Source: NCEH01 sp043195095
Lineage (GTDB): Bacteria; Pseudomonadota; Alphaproteobacteria; Rhizobiales; Xanthobacteraceae
Strand: one strand, 5' to 3'
Assembly: GCF_043195095.1 (NCBI RefSeq)
Contig: NZ_JBAFWN010000009.1
Length of the DNA stretch: 64,000 nt
The notes under the pieces were generated by a model. It did not search any database, had not been told where the DNA came from, and saw nothing but the letters and a program-made list of their open reading frames with translations. The position numbers and the translations under genes are program-made. Position 1 is the first letter of the stretch. The number at the start of each line of letters is the position of its first letter. This document shows, piece by piece, positions 53,390 through 61,535 of the stretch.

Positions 53390-54144
53390 CCATGAACCTT
53401 TCCCATCGCCCCACCACCGCTATCATCATCCCCTGCCTGAACGAGGAAGAACCGATTGCGGACGTAGTCCGCGAGGTGCTCGCGCAGGGGATCGGCGAGG
53501 TCATCGTGGTCGACAACGGCTCGACCGACCGCACCGCCGCACGGGCGGAGGAAGCGGGCGCGCGGGTGGTACGCGCGCCGGTGCGCGGCTACGGCCGGGC
53601 CTGCGCCGCGGGCCTCGCCGCCGTCGGGCCGGGGACCGAGATCGTGTGCTTCCTCGACGGCGATGGCAGCGACGTGCCGGCGTTCATTGCCGCGATCGTC
53701 GAACCGATCGCGCGTGGGGAAGCCGATTTCGTCATGGGCTCGCGCCTGAGGGGAAAACGCGAGGCGGGCAGCATGACGCCGCAGCAGATCGCCGCCGGCT
53801 GGATCGCAGGCCTATTGCTGCGATGGACCTACGGCGTGCGGTTCACCGACATGTCGCCGCTGCGGGCCATGCGGACGGAGACCCTCGGTGCGCTCGGCAT
53901 GGCGGAAATGACCTACGGCTGGAACCTCGAAATGCAGATGCGCGTCGCCGCAGCCGGCCTGCGCAGCCGGGAGGTGCCGGTCGACCACCGCTGCCGGCGA
54001 GGCGGAGACTCCAAGGTCTCCGGCAATCTCGCCGCGGGCGTGAAGGCGGCTTGGAAGATCACCACGACCTTCGTGCGGCTGGCCTGGACCCTGCGCCGGG
54101 TCGAAGCCGGCGCGCCGCTCACCTCGCTTGCGGAAGGTCAGTGA
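53386..54144 (+). CDS. GT2-family glycosyltransferase (DPM1-like)
   Basis: A 252-residue GT2 enzyme with TAIIIPCLNEEEPIADVV (11-28), VVDNGSTDRTAARAEEAGA (41-59), the DGDGSD metal motif at 91-96, VMGSRLRGKREAGSM, and a pair of short hydrophobic stretches around 130-145. It resembles dolichyl/polyprenyl-phosphate sugar synthases, which charge a lipid carrier using a nucleotide sugar. There is no C-terminal membrane anchor. It pairs with the ArnE-like flippase two genes on, consistent with making and flipping a lipid-linked sugar (inference). Confidence 0.82.
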   Translation: MTMNLSHRPTTAIIIPCLNEEEPIADVVREVLAQGIGEVIVVDNGSTDRTAARAEEAGARVVRAPVRGYGRACAAGLAAVGPGTEIVCFLDGDGSDVPAFIAAIVEPIARGEADFVMGSRLRGKREAGSMTPQQIAAGWIAGLLLRWTYGVRFTDMSPLRAMRTETLGALGMAEMTYGWNLEMQMRVAAAGLRSREVPVDHRCRRGGDSKVSGNLAAGVKAAWKITTTFVRLAWTLRRVEAGAPLTSLAEGQ

Positions 54145-54145
54145 C

Positions 54146-55174
54146 ATGCACCTGCTTCTGACCGGCGGCGCCGGCTTTATCGGCCAGCATGTCCTTGCCC
54201 GCCTGCTTGCGCGCGGCCACCAGGTGCGGGTGCTCGATTCCCTGCGCGCCGACGTTCATCGGGGCAAGCCCTGGACGCCGCCGCCCGGCGTCGAATTCCA
54301 GCTCGGCGACGTGCGGGACACGGCGGCCGTCGACGCGGCGGTGCGCGGCGTGGATGGCGTGCTCCACCTCGCCGCCAAGGTCGGGCTCGGGGTGGATGTG
54401 GGCGATCTGCCCGATTATGCCTCCTCCAACGATGTGGGAACGGCGGTTCTGCTCGCGGCCATGGCCCGCGCCGGTGTGCCGCGTCTGACCCTGGCGAGCT
54501 CCATGGTGGTCTATGGGGAGGGCGTGGGCCTGTGCCCCGAGCACGGCGTGGTGCGGCCTGCGCCGCGCTTCGAGGCGGCCCTGGCGGCGGGTGATTTCGA
54601 ACCGCCCTGCCCCCATTGCGGTCGCCGGCTGAGCACCCAGCTCGTCAGCGAAACCACCGCCTTCGATCCGCGCAACGCCTATGCCAGCAGCAAGGTGGCG
54701 CAGGAATTCTATGCCGCCAACTGGGCGCGGGCGACCGGCGGTTCCGCGGCAATGCTGCGCTATCACAATGTCTACGGGCCGGGCATGCCGCGTGACACGC
54801 CTTATGCCGGCGTGGCCGCGATTTTCACCTCCGCGCTGCGCAACGGCCTCGCGCCGCAGGTGTTCGAGGACGGCGGCCAAAGGCGCGACTTCGTCCATGT
54901 GCGCGATATCGCGGCGGCCACGGTGCAAGCGTGCGAGATGCACACGCAGGGCGTCGCGGCGTTCAACGTCGGGTCCGGCACCCCGCGCACCGTGGGGGAG
55001 ATGGCCGAGGCCCTGGCCCGCTCGCTCAAAGGTCCCGCACCCGTCGTGACGGGCCGCTACAGGCTCGGGGACGTGCGCCACATCACGGCCGATTCCTCGC
55101 GCCTGCGCACCCAATTGGGCTGGCGGCCGGCGATCGCCTTCGAGGACGGGATGGCTGAACTTGCACAAGCATAA
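54146..55174 (+). CDS. NAD-dependent nucleotide-sugar epimerase with CPHC motif
   Basis: A 342-residue extended short-chain dehydrogenase/reductase. GGAGFIG is at 7-13, the catalytic Ser is in ASSMVVYGEG, and Tyr179 with Lys183 form YxxxK. An insert at 150-165 carries CPHCGRRL, which together with Cys130 may bind zinc. That insert recalls dTDP-L-rhamnose 4-epimerase-like proteins. It likely interconverts a nucleotide sugar used by the neighbouring transferases. The start is the ATG at 54146, with GGAAGG upstream, two bases after the GT2 stop. Confidence 0.83.
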   Translation: MHLLLTGGAGFIGQHVLARLLARGHQVRVLDSLRADVHRGKPWTPPPGVEFQLGDVRDTAAVDAAVRGVDGVLHLAAKVGLGVDVGDLPDYASSNDVGTAVLLAAMARAGVPRLTLASSMVVYGEGVGLCPEHGVVRPAPRFEAALAAGDFEPPCPHCGRRLSTQLVSETTAFDPRNAYASSKVAQEFYAANWARATGGSAAMLRYHNVYGPGMPRDTPYAGVAAIFTSALRNGLAPQVFEDGGQRRDFVHVRDIAAATVQACEMHTQGVAAFNVGSGTPRTVGEMAEALARSLKGPAPVVTGRYRLGDVRHITADSSRLRTQLGWRPAIAFEDGMAELAQA

Positions 55175-55180
55175 AATCCC

Positions 55181-55549
55181 ATGAACCGCCTCGCTTTGAT
55201 CGCCGTCATCCTGCTCAGCGTCGCGCTGAATGCCTCGGCGCAGATCCTGTTGCGCTGGGGCGCGCGATCGGGCCTGGGATTTGAGAACGGCTGGAGCATC
55301 GCGAGCCTGTTCCAGGTGCTGCTGCGCCCGGGCATTCTTGCCGGCCTCGCCTGCTACGCCATCAGCGTGGCGGTGTGGGTGTTTGTGCTGAGCCGGGTCG
55401 AAGCCTCCTTCGCCTACCCCTTTCTCGGCCTCGGTTTCGTGCTGGTGGCGCTTGCCTCCTGGCAATTGCTCGGAGAGCCGCTCACGCCGCAGCGTCTCGG
55501 CGGCACGTTGCTGGTGGGCCTCGGTGTGGTGGTGCTCGCGGCGAGTTGA
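55181..55549 (+). CDS. EamA/ArnE-like small transporter
   Basis: A 122-residue four-helix membrane protein of the small multidrug resistance/EamA type (NASAQILLRWGARSG between TM1 and the next segment, SFAYPFLGLGFVLVALASWQ, TPQRLGGTLLVGLGVVVL). In sugar operons such proteins are usually ArnE/ArnF-like subunits that flip polyprenyl-phosphate sugars across the inner membrane. It starts six bases after the epimerase stop and ends the first operon, followed by promoter P2. Confidence 0.78.
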   Translation: MNRLALIAVILLSVALNASAQILLRWGARSGLGFENGWSIASLFQVLLRPGILAGLACYAISVAVWVFVLSRVEASFAYPFLGLGFVLVALASWQLLGEPLTPQRLGGTLLVGLGVVVLAAS

Positions 55550-55580
55550 ACGCCCGCCCGCCGCGAAAAGCACCCGCGCT

Positions 55581-55606
55581 GTAACGATCCCGGGGTCGCT
55601 CGCGAA
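55581..55606 (+). promoter_or_regulatory. predicted SigF/ECF16-type promoter P2
   Basis: GTAACG (55581-55586), exactly 16 bases, CGAA (55603-55606): the same architecture as P1 at 51437. It precedes the mtnK-PRC-cytochrome-molybdoenzyme operon, giving a leader of about 60 bases. By eye, these two are the only sites in the window with this -35/-10 pair at 16-base spacing; other GTAAC(C/G) occurrences lack CGAA. Confidence 0.7.
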
Positions 55607-55675
55607 TTCCTTTCAGAGCGTCACCTGTGCCGGCCGGCGCGGCGGGCAGGATGCGACACACCGATGGAGGTCCGC

Positions 55676-56935
55676 GTGCTGGACAAACGTCCCTATGAGC
55701 CCCTCGATGCGGGCACCCTGTCCCGCCGGCTCTCGGCGGCGCCCGGCCTTGCCGAACGGATCGGGCCGGCCGAGCACTGGCGCGTCCGCGAGGTCGGCGA
55801 CGGCAATCTCAACCTGGTCTTCATCATCGAGGGGCCGCTTGGCGCGGCGATCGCGAAGCAGGCGCTGCCCTATGCCCGCTGTGTCGGTGACAGCTGGCCC
55901 ATGTCGCTGGAGCGGAGCTATTTTGAATACCACGCCTTGATCCGCCTGGGGCAGCGCGATCCGGGCCGGCTCCCGCACGTGTTCGCCTTCGATCAGGAGC
56001 AAGCCCTGATCGTGATGGAATATTTCACGCCCCACGTGATCCTGCGCAAAAGCCTGATGGCCGGAGAGGTGCTGCCTCAGCTCGAGAGGCATATCGGGCA
56101 GTATCTGGCGCGCACGCTGTTTCGGGGTTCCGATTTCGCGATGCAAACCGCGCATCGCAAGAGCGACCTCGCGCTGTTCGCCGGCAATGTGGAATTGTGC
56201 GGCATCAGCGAGGATCTGATCTTCACCGATCCGTTCTGCGTCTCGCCGCGCAACCGCGTCACGCCCGGCCTGGAAGGAGACGCCGCGGCCGTGCGCGCCG
56301 ACCGCGATCTCAAGCTGGCCGCGGCGGCGCTGAAGCGCAGGTTCGCCACCGGCGCGGAAACCCTGCTGCACGGTGATTTCCATTCCGGCTCGGTCATGGT
56401 GACCGCGCAGGACAGCCGCGTCATCGACCCCGAATTCGCCTTTTACGGACCCATGGGCTTCGATATCGGGGCGTTCCTGGGCAATCTGCTGATGGCCTAT
56501 TTTGCGAACGCCGGGCGCGGCACGCCGGAGGCCGCGCGCGAGGCTTATGGAGACTGGATTCTCCAGCTCGCGGAAGGGGTTTGGGCGAGCTTCGAGGACG
56601 AGTTCGCGCGGCTTTGGCGTACCGAGCGAACCGGCATGCTCGCCCTCACCGAACTGTTCGAGGACACCGCCGATCCCCAGGGCGCCGAAGCCGCCCTCGC
56701 GGCCGTGCTGCGGGACATATGGCGCGACACGCTCGGCTTTGCCGGCATCGAGATGCATCGGCGCATCCTCGGCCTCGCCCATATCCCGGAATTCGAGACC
56801 ATCGAGGATGAAGCCCTGCGCGCCGCCTGCGAGCGCCGCGCCCTCGCCATGGGACGGCGCCTCATGCTCCAGCCCGACACCCTTTGCGCCCCCCGGCAGA
56901 TCAGCCGGCTCGCCCGTTCCGTAAGGACCGTTTGA
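55676..56935 (+). CDS. mtnK: S-methyl-5-thioribose kinase
   Basis: A 419-residue kinase of the aminoglycoside-phosphotransferase fold that clearly resembles Bacillus MtnK. It has REVGDGNLNLVF (38-49), KQALPYARCVGDSWP (61-75), the catalytic loop LLHGDFHSGS (231-239), the Mg-binding DPEFAFYGP at 251-259 and GLAHIPE near the end. MtnK phosphorylates methylthioribose in methionine salvage. No other salvage gene (mtnA, mtnB and so on) is adjacent, so a related sugar could be the substrate. I prefer the GTG at 55676, with GGAGG five bases upstream, over the ATG at 55664, which has no site. Confidence 0.82.
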   Translation: MLDKRPYEPLDAGTLSRRLSAAPGLAERIGPAEHWRVREVGDGNLNLVFIIEGPLGAAIAKQALPYARCVGDSWPMSLERSYFEYHALIRLGQRDPGRLPHVFAFDQEQALIVMEYFTPHVILRKSLMAGEVLPQLERHIGQYLARTLFRGSDFAMQTAHRKSDLALFAGNVELCGISEDLIFTDPFCVSPRNRVTPGLEGDAAAVRADRDLKLAAAALKRRFATGAETLLHGDFHSGSVMVTAQDSRVIDPEFAFYGPMGFDIGAFLGNLLMAYFANAGRGTPEAAREAYGDWILQLAEGVWASFEDEFARLWRTERTGMLALTELFEDTADPQGAEAALAAVLRDIWRDTLGFAGIEMHRRILGLAHIPEFETIEDEALRAACERRALAMGRRLMLQPDTLCAPRQISRLARSVRTV

Positions 56936-56936
56936 C

Positions 56937-57404
56937 ATGCGCCGCGCTGCCTTGCCCCTGCTTCTCGCATTGCTCCTGGCCCCGTTTGCGGCCCGCGCCG
57001 GCGGATTGCCCGGCGGTGCTCACACCCAGGGCCAGCAGGCCGTGAGCGACGATGACCAGACACCGCAAGAGCGGATGAATGCGCGTTTTCCGCAGAAGGT
57101 CCGGGTGGGCGATCTGATCGGCATTCCGATCCAGGATTTCGACGACCGCATCCTCGGCTATGTCACCGAAGTCGCCCGCAAGCCGGACGGGGACATCGTT
57201 CTCGTCATGCCCGAAGGCGGATGGTTCGGCCACGGCGGGCGTCCGGTGCCGATCCCCATCGAAACCGTCGCGATCCTCGCGCGCCACATCAACCTGCTCG
57301 ATATCCCGCGCGAAGACGTGCCCAAACTGGCGACCTGGGACCCCTCCCAGGGCAGCCCCATCGCAAAGAACGACATCATTCGGATCGCAATCAGCCGCCG
57401 CTGA
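56937..57404 (+). CDS. exported PRC-barrel domain protein
   Basis: A 155-residue protein with a signal peptide (1-20, ending FAARAGG), a polar linker and one PRC-barrel-like domain (about 48-120: RVGDLIGIPIQDFDDRILGY, then VLVMPEGGWFGHGGRPVPIP). PRC-barrels are small beta domains used for protein contacts. It starts one base after mtnK and is followed by cytochrome and molybdoenzyme genes, so it may be a periplasmic partner of that redox system (inference). Confidence 0.75.
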   Translation: MRRAALPLLLALLLAPFAARAGGLPGGAHTQGQQAVSDDDQTPQERMNARFPQKVRVGDLIGIPIQDFDDRILGYVTEVARKPDGDIVLVMPEGGWFGHGGRPVPIPIETVAILARHINLLDIPREDVPKLATWDPSQGSPIAKNDIIRIAISRR

Positions 57405-57438
57405 CCCTGGCGCCCCACGATTAAACGGACCCACAGCG

Positions 57439-58065
57439 ATGAAGATGCATCCCCTCCTCGTACGTATCGTCCATTGGACCAATGCGATCGCAATGATCAT
57501 CATGATCGGCAGCGGCTGGAAGATCTATAACGACGAGGTCCTGTTCGGCTTTCTCCATTTCCCGGACTGGATGGTGCTCGGCATATGGGCGCAGCATGCC
57601 TTGCAATGGCACTTCTTCGGCATGTGGATCCTGATGATAAACGGCCTCATCTATCTGGCCTATGGCCTGCTCTCCGGCCGTTTCCGGCGGATGCTGCTGC
57701 CGATCCGTCCGCGCGAGGTGATTACTGAAGCGATCGCGGCGCTGACCTTCCGCCTCAAGCATACCGATCTCACCCACTACAATGCGGTGCAGAAGGTGCT
57801 CTATGTGGGCGTGATCCTGGTGATCATCGTGCAGGTCATCTCCGGCCTGGCGATCTGGAAGCCGGTTCAATTCTCTTTCCTGGTCGCGCTGTTTTCCGAT
57901 TTCCAGGGCGCCCGCCTCGCCCATTTCATCGGCATGACCGCGATCTGCCTGTTCATGGTGGTGCATGTGATGCTCGCGCTGCTCGTGCCGCGAACCATCC
58001 TGGCCATGCTCACCGGCGGCCCGCAGGTGGCCGCGGGTCCCGCCCCCACTTCACCGACGCACTGA
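57439..58065 (+). CDS. cytochrome b561-like membrane subunit
   Basis: A 208-residue di-haem b-type cytochrome with four helices and histidines placed as in the cytochrome b561/Ni-hydrogenase b family: LLVRIVHWTNAIAM in TM1, WAQHALQWHFFGMW in TM2, and AHFIGMTAICLFMVVHVML in TM4. It would pass electrons from quinol to the molybdoenzyme encoded 16 bases downstream. ATG 57439 and ATG 57445 are both possible starts. Confidence 0.85.
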   Translation: MKMHPLLVRIVHWTNAIAMIIMIGSGWKIYNDEVLFGFLHFPDWMVLGIWAQHALQWHFFGMWILMINGLIYLAYGLLSGRFRRMLLPIRPREVITEAIAALTFRLKHTDLTHYNAVQKVLYVGVILVIIVQVISGLAIWKPVQFSFLVALFSDFQGARLAHFIGMTAICLFMVVHVMLALLVPRTILAMLTGGPQVAAGPAPTSPTH

Positions 58066-58080
58066 GCCGAAGGCCCGACG

Positions 58081-58869
58081 ATGATCCGCTCCCGCACCGC
58101 CTCACGTTTTCGTCCGAAAATCCAGCCGGACCAGTCGCTTCTGGTGGAGAACCGCAAGCTGGTCGCGGAGATCGACCGGCGCAAGCTGCTGCGCGGGGCG
58201 ATGAGCCTCGGCGCGCTGAGCTTCCTCACCGGCTGCGATATTTCCGATCGCCAATCGGTACAGAGCGCGCTGCGGACCGTATCGTCCTTCAACGATCGCG
58301 TTCAGGCCCTGCTGTTCAATCCCACCAAGCTTGCTCCCACCTATTCCGTGGACCAGGTCGTCAAGCCGCCCCGCTTCAACGCCTATTATGAGATCGAGGA
58401 CGTCAAGCCCATCGACCTTGCCACATGGAAGCTCGAACTTGCCGGCCTGATTTCCGACAAGCGGCCCTGGACCCTGGATCAGGTCTATGCCTTTCCCGAG
58501 CAGGAAGTCATCATCAAGCACATCTGCGTGGAAGGCTGGGACTATATCGGCCAATGGTCCGGGCCCAACCTGCGGAATTTTCTGACCCACATCGGTGCGG
58601 ATCTGAACGCCAAATATGTCGCCTTCCATGGCAATGACGATTACATGGAATGCATCGACATGGCTTCGGCACTGCATCCGCAGACCATTCTCGCCACCAA
58701 ATATGCCGGCGAGCCCATTACCGACCCCTATGGCGCGCCTTTGCGCCTGCGCACCGCCGTAAAGCTCGGGTTCAAGAACCCCAAATGGATCCGGGCCATC
58801 GAAGTGACCAACACCTATCCCGGTGGATTCTGGGAAGACCAGGGCTTCAACTGGTTCGCCGGTCTCTGA
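58081..58869 (+). CDS. Tat-exported sulfite-oxidase-family molybdoenzyme
   Basis: A 262-residue protein with a Tat motif (RRKLLRGAMSL, Arg33-Arg34) running into a lipobox LTGC (Cys52), so it may be an exported lipoprotein. The molybdopterin-binding fold of the sulfite oxidase family follows with the Mo-ligand Cys149 in KHICVEGWDYIGQWSG. The C-terminus (YPGGFWEDQGFNWFAGL) matches the short bacterial form without dimer domain. MsrP (YedY), which repairs oxidised methionines in periplasmic proteins, is the best-known relative and also pairs with a b-type membrane subunit. The true substrate is unknown. Confidence 0.85.
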   Translation: MIRSRTASRFRPKIQPDQSLLVENRKLVAEIDRRKLLRGAMSLGALSFLTGCDISDRQSVQSALRTVSSFNDRVQALLFNPTKLAPTYSVDQVVKPPRFNAYYEIEDVKPIDLATWKLELAGLISDKRPWTLDQVYAFPEQEVIIKHICVEGWDYIGQWSGPNLRNFLTHIGADLNAKYVAFHGNDDYMECIDMASALHPQTILATKYAGEPITDPYGAPLRLRTAVKLGFKNPKWIRAIEVTNTYPGGFWEDQGFNWFAGL

Positions 58870-58912
58870 CCAGACATCCTCGCCGCGAGGCGGGATCAAC
58901 GCACGGAGCATC

Positions 58913-60928
58913 ATGGCCACGCCGTCCGCCGCGATCCTCTGTGCCCTGGTGGCGCTCCTGCTCTGGGTGCCGGTCGGCTGGCTGATCGCGCGCCGGTTGC
59001 CGCTGGGGCGCGATCTCGCCTTGGCGGCGGCGCCCCTGCTGGGGTGGGCGGTCCAGGGCATGATCGCCCTGCATGTCGCGACGGCCGCTGGCTTCACGAC
59101 GATCGTCCTCCTCGTCGCCACCCTCGCGATCGGCGGCGCCACGCTTCTCCTGCCGGCCGCAAAGGACGGCGCGGCCGCTCCGCCTCGCCTGCCGGCCTGG
59201 ATTTTCGCGGCAGCGGCGCTGGTGGCGGTAGGACCGGCGCTCGCCATCCTGCCCAAGTTCATGCCGGACGGCATCGCGCTGGCGAGCCCGATCTACGATC
59301 ACGCGAAGATCGCTCTGGTGGACGAGATCGTGCGCACCGGCGTGCCGCCGGCAAACCCTTTTCTCGGCACCGCGCACGGGCCCGGCAGCACGGCTTATTA
59401 TTATTTCTGGTTGTTCGGCGCCGCCCAGCTCGCGCGCCTTTCTGGCGCGACCGGCTGGGAGGCCGACATCGCGGCGACCTGGTTCACGGGCTTTGCCTCC
59501 CTCGCTCTGATCTGCGGCCTGGCCTTTCGCCTGTCCGGCGCCCGCTGGACCAGCGCTCTTTTCGTTCTCGTCGCCGCGCTGGGGGGATCGCTGCGACCGG
59601 TTCTCGCGGCGCTGTTCGGCGCGGATGCGGTCGATGCCGCGCTGGAGCCGGCAACGGGCCTCGCCGGCTCGCTGTTCCAGACCAGTTGGAGCCCGCACCA
59701 TGTCGCCGCGGGTGCAACCGTGGTGCTGTCGCTGATCTTGATGGAGCGACTGGCGCACGCCCCGGGCATTCGACCGCCCGCCGGGCGCCGCGCCCCGCAT
59801 CTTGCGCTCGTGCTCGTACTGGCGCTGATGATCGCCGCCGGGTTCGAGAGTTCCCTGTGGGTCGGCGGCGTGACCTTCCTGTTTTGCGCCGGCGCGGCGG
59901 GGCTCGTGCTTCTGCGGAGCGCCCCAGCCGGCGCGCGCCTCGCGTTCCTGGTCGTGGTCGCGGGCGCCGGGGCGCTGGCGTTGGCGCTGGTCTTTCCTCT
60001 GTTGAGCCTGCAACTGGCCGCCGCGTCCGGACGCGGCGGGGGCGTGCCGGTCGTCATCTCGCCGCTTGAGGTCCTCGGCCCTGCGATCCCCGACGCGTGG
60101 CGCGGCCTGCTCGACCTTCCGGCCTATTGGCTGATCCTGCTGGCGATCGAGTTTCCCGCCGCCTGGATCGTCGGCGCGATCGCCGCATTCCGCCTGAAGG
60201 ACCCGCTGGTTCCCACGCTTTCGGCCGGGGCGTTCGCGAGCCTGTGCGGCGGCTGGCTGCTGGTGAGTACGGTCGGCGAGAACAATGATCTTGGATGGCG
60301 CGCCGTCCTGCCCGGCCTGCTGATCCTGACCGCTTATGCGGGCGCCTATTTCGCCCGATGCCTCGCGCGGCGCAACATCGCTGCTGCCCTCGCCGCTCTG
60401 GTCCTCGCGGGCCTCGCGTTGCCGGACGGCCTCATCCTGCTCCGCAACAACATGGTCGGGGATCTCTCGCCCGACGCCGCCCGCTTCCGCGATGCGCCGG
60501 CCATGTGGGCGGCCGTGCGCCGCCATGCCACGCCTCAGGAGCGGATCGCCAGCAATCCCGCGATGACGCGTACGCTTGCGCCGTGGCCCGTCAATTTGTC
60601 CTGGGCCTTGCTGGCGGATCGCCGCTCCTGCTTCGCTGGCAATGAGCTGACCTTGGCCTTCGCCACCTTGCCCGCGGACGCACGGACACGGGCGGCCGAT
60701 CTGTTCGAGCGGGTCTTTGCCGGAACCGGCAGCCCGGACGATCTGGCTTCGCTGGTGCGCGATTTCGATTGCAAGCTCGTCCTGCTCACCCCGCAGGACG
60801 GTGCCTGGAGCCACGATCCGTTCGCGCACTCGGCGCTTTTCACGCCCACGGAGGAGGCTGCCGGCCGTTGGCGGATCTATCGCGCCGTTGGGCCTGGCGT
60901 CACCAGCGCAGAACCCGCGCACCCATGA
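58913..60928 (+). CDS. polytopic membrane protein, GT-C-like
   Basis: A 671-residue protein with about 14 hydrophobic helices over residues 5-530 and a soluble C-terminal domain of about 140 residues (RFRDAPAMWAAVRRHATPQE). A periplasmic loop motif ALASPIYDHAKIALVDEIVR then YYYFWLFGAAQLARL recalls GT-C membrane glycosyltransferases that use lipid-linked sugars, with the Asp as candidate base. Sequence support is weak and no family was recognised with certainty. It follows the molybdoenzyme by 43 bases and overlaps the NrsF gene by 29 bases, convergently. Confidence 0.65.
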   Translation: MATPSAAILCALVALLLWVPVGWLIARRLPLGRDLALAAAPLLGWAVQGMIALHVATAAGFTTIVLLVATLAIGGATLLLPAAKDGAAAPPRLPAWIFAAAALVAVGPALAILPKFMPDGIALASPIYDHAKIALVDEIVRTGVPPANPFLGTAHGPGSTAYYYFWLFGAAQLARLSGATGWEADIAATWFTGFASLALICGLAFRLSGARWTSALFVLVAALGGSLRPVLAALFGADAVDAALEPATGLAGSLFQTSWSPHHVAAGATVVLSLILMERLAHAPGIRPPAGRRAPHLALVLVLALMIAAGFESSLWVGGVTFLFCAGAAGLVLLRSAPAGARLAFLVVVAGAGALALALVFPLLSLQLAAASGRGGGVPVVISPLEVLGPAIPDAWRGLLDLPAYWLILLAIEFPAAWIVGAIAAFRLKDPLVPTLSAGAFASLCGGWLLVSTVGENNDLGWRAVLPGLLILTAYAGAYFARCLARRNIAAALAALVLAGLALPDGLILLRNNMVGDLSPDAARFRDAPAMWAAVRRHATPQERIASNPAMTRTLAPWPVNLSWALLADRRSCFAGNELTLAFATLPADARTRAADLFERVFAGTGSPDDLASLVRDFDCKLVLLTPQDGAWSHDPFAHSALFTPTEEAAGRWRIYRAVGPGVTSAEPAHP

Positions 60929-61535
60929 GATAGCCCGCACCCACCACGATCGCGATGGCCGAGGTGTACCAGACGGCCACGAACAGCGGGCTGTCGTCCG
61001 GGCAATGGGAGGCATAGAGCGTTGCCGCGATGCCGCTGGCGGCAAGGCCCGCGGCGGCGCCGGCAAGACCGGGCCGGGCCGGCGCGCTCTCGCGCAGGGC
61101 CACAATCAGACAGGCCAATGGCCCCAACGCCAGGATGGGGATGACCGTGAGGCAGAACGCTGCATTCCGCCCCACCAGGCGCGTGGCCCACAGCGCTTCG
61201 GGAGTGACGAGCAACTCCACCATCGCCGCAAAGGCGAGCGCGATCGGCAGCGCGACCAGCACGAACGCCCAGGGCCCGACCCGGGCAGCCGGGCGGCCCA
61301 CCTGCGTCACCGCACCGGCGGCACCCAGCAGCAAAGCGAGCGCGAACAGAAATTTAAACAGGAACCGCGCGTTGCCGCCCATGGCCAGGAGGTCCGGGCG
61401 CAAACCGACCGCGAGGGCGAAAATGATCGTGGAGATCAGCGCACCCAGGCTGAAGGCCAGCGCCAGGCGGCTGGACAGCCTCCAGGTTACGGCGGCGTCC
61501 TGCGCCAGAGCTCCGATCAGATCCTCAGTCTTCAC
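60900..61535 (-). CDS. nrsF: NrsF-type anti-sigma factor (DUF1109)
   Basis: A 211-residue membrane protein with six helices after a short cytosolic N-terminus (MKTEDLIGALAQDAAVTWRL), the layout of DUF1109/NrsF proteins. These hold a SigF-type (ECF16) sigma factor at the membrane until stress releases it. In Caulobacter the pair responds to metals such as chromate and cadmium, and in Bradyrhizobium to reactive chlorine or oxygen (from memory). Two cysteines are usually important in this family; Cys residues here include those in AAFCLTVIP and SHCPDDSP. The start overlaps the sigma stop (ATGA). Confidence 0.87.
   Translation of the reverse strand: MKTEDLIGALAQDAAVTWRLSSRLALAFSLGALISTIIFALAVGLRPDLLAMGGNARFLFKFLFALALLLGAAGAVTQVGRPAARVGPWAFVLVALPIALAFAAMVELLVTPEALWATRLVGRNAAFCLTVIPILALGPLACLIVALRESAPARPGLAGAAAGLAASGIAATLYASHCPDDSPLFVAVWYTSAIAIVVGAGYLMGARVLRW

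Noticed and set aside
58847..61105. 752-codon minus-strand frame antisense to the GT-C-like gene
   Set aside because: Arg/Gln-rich shadow translation; the plus-strand frame has clear transmembrane helices.
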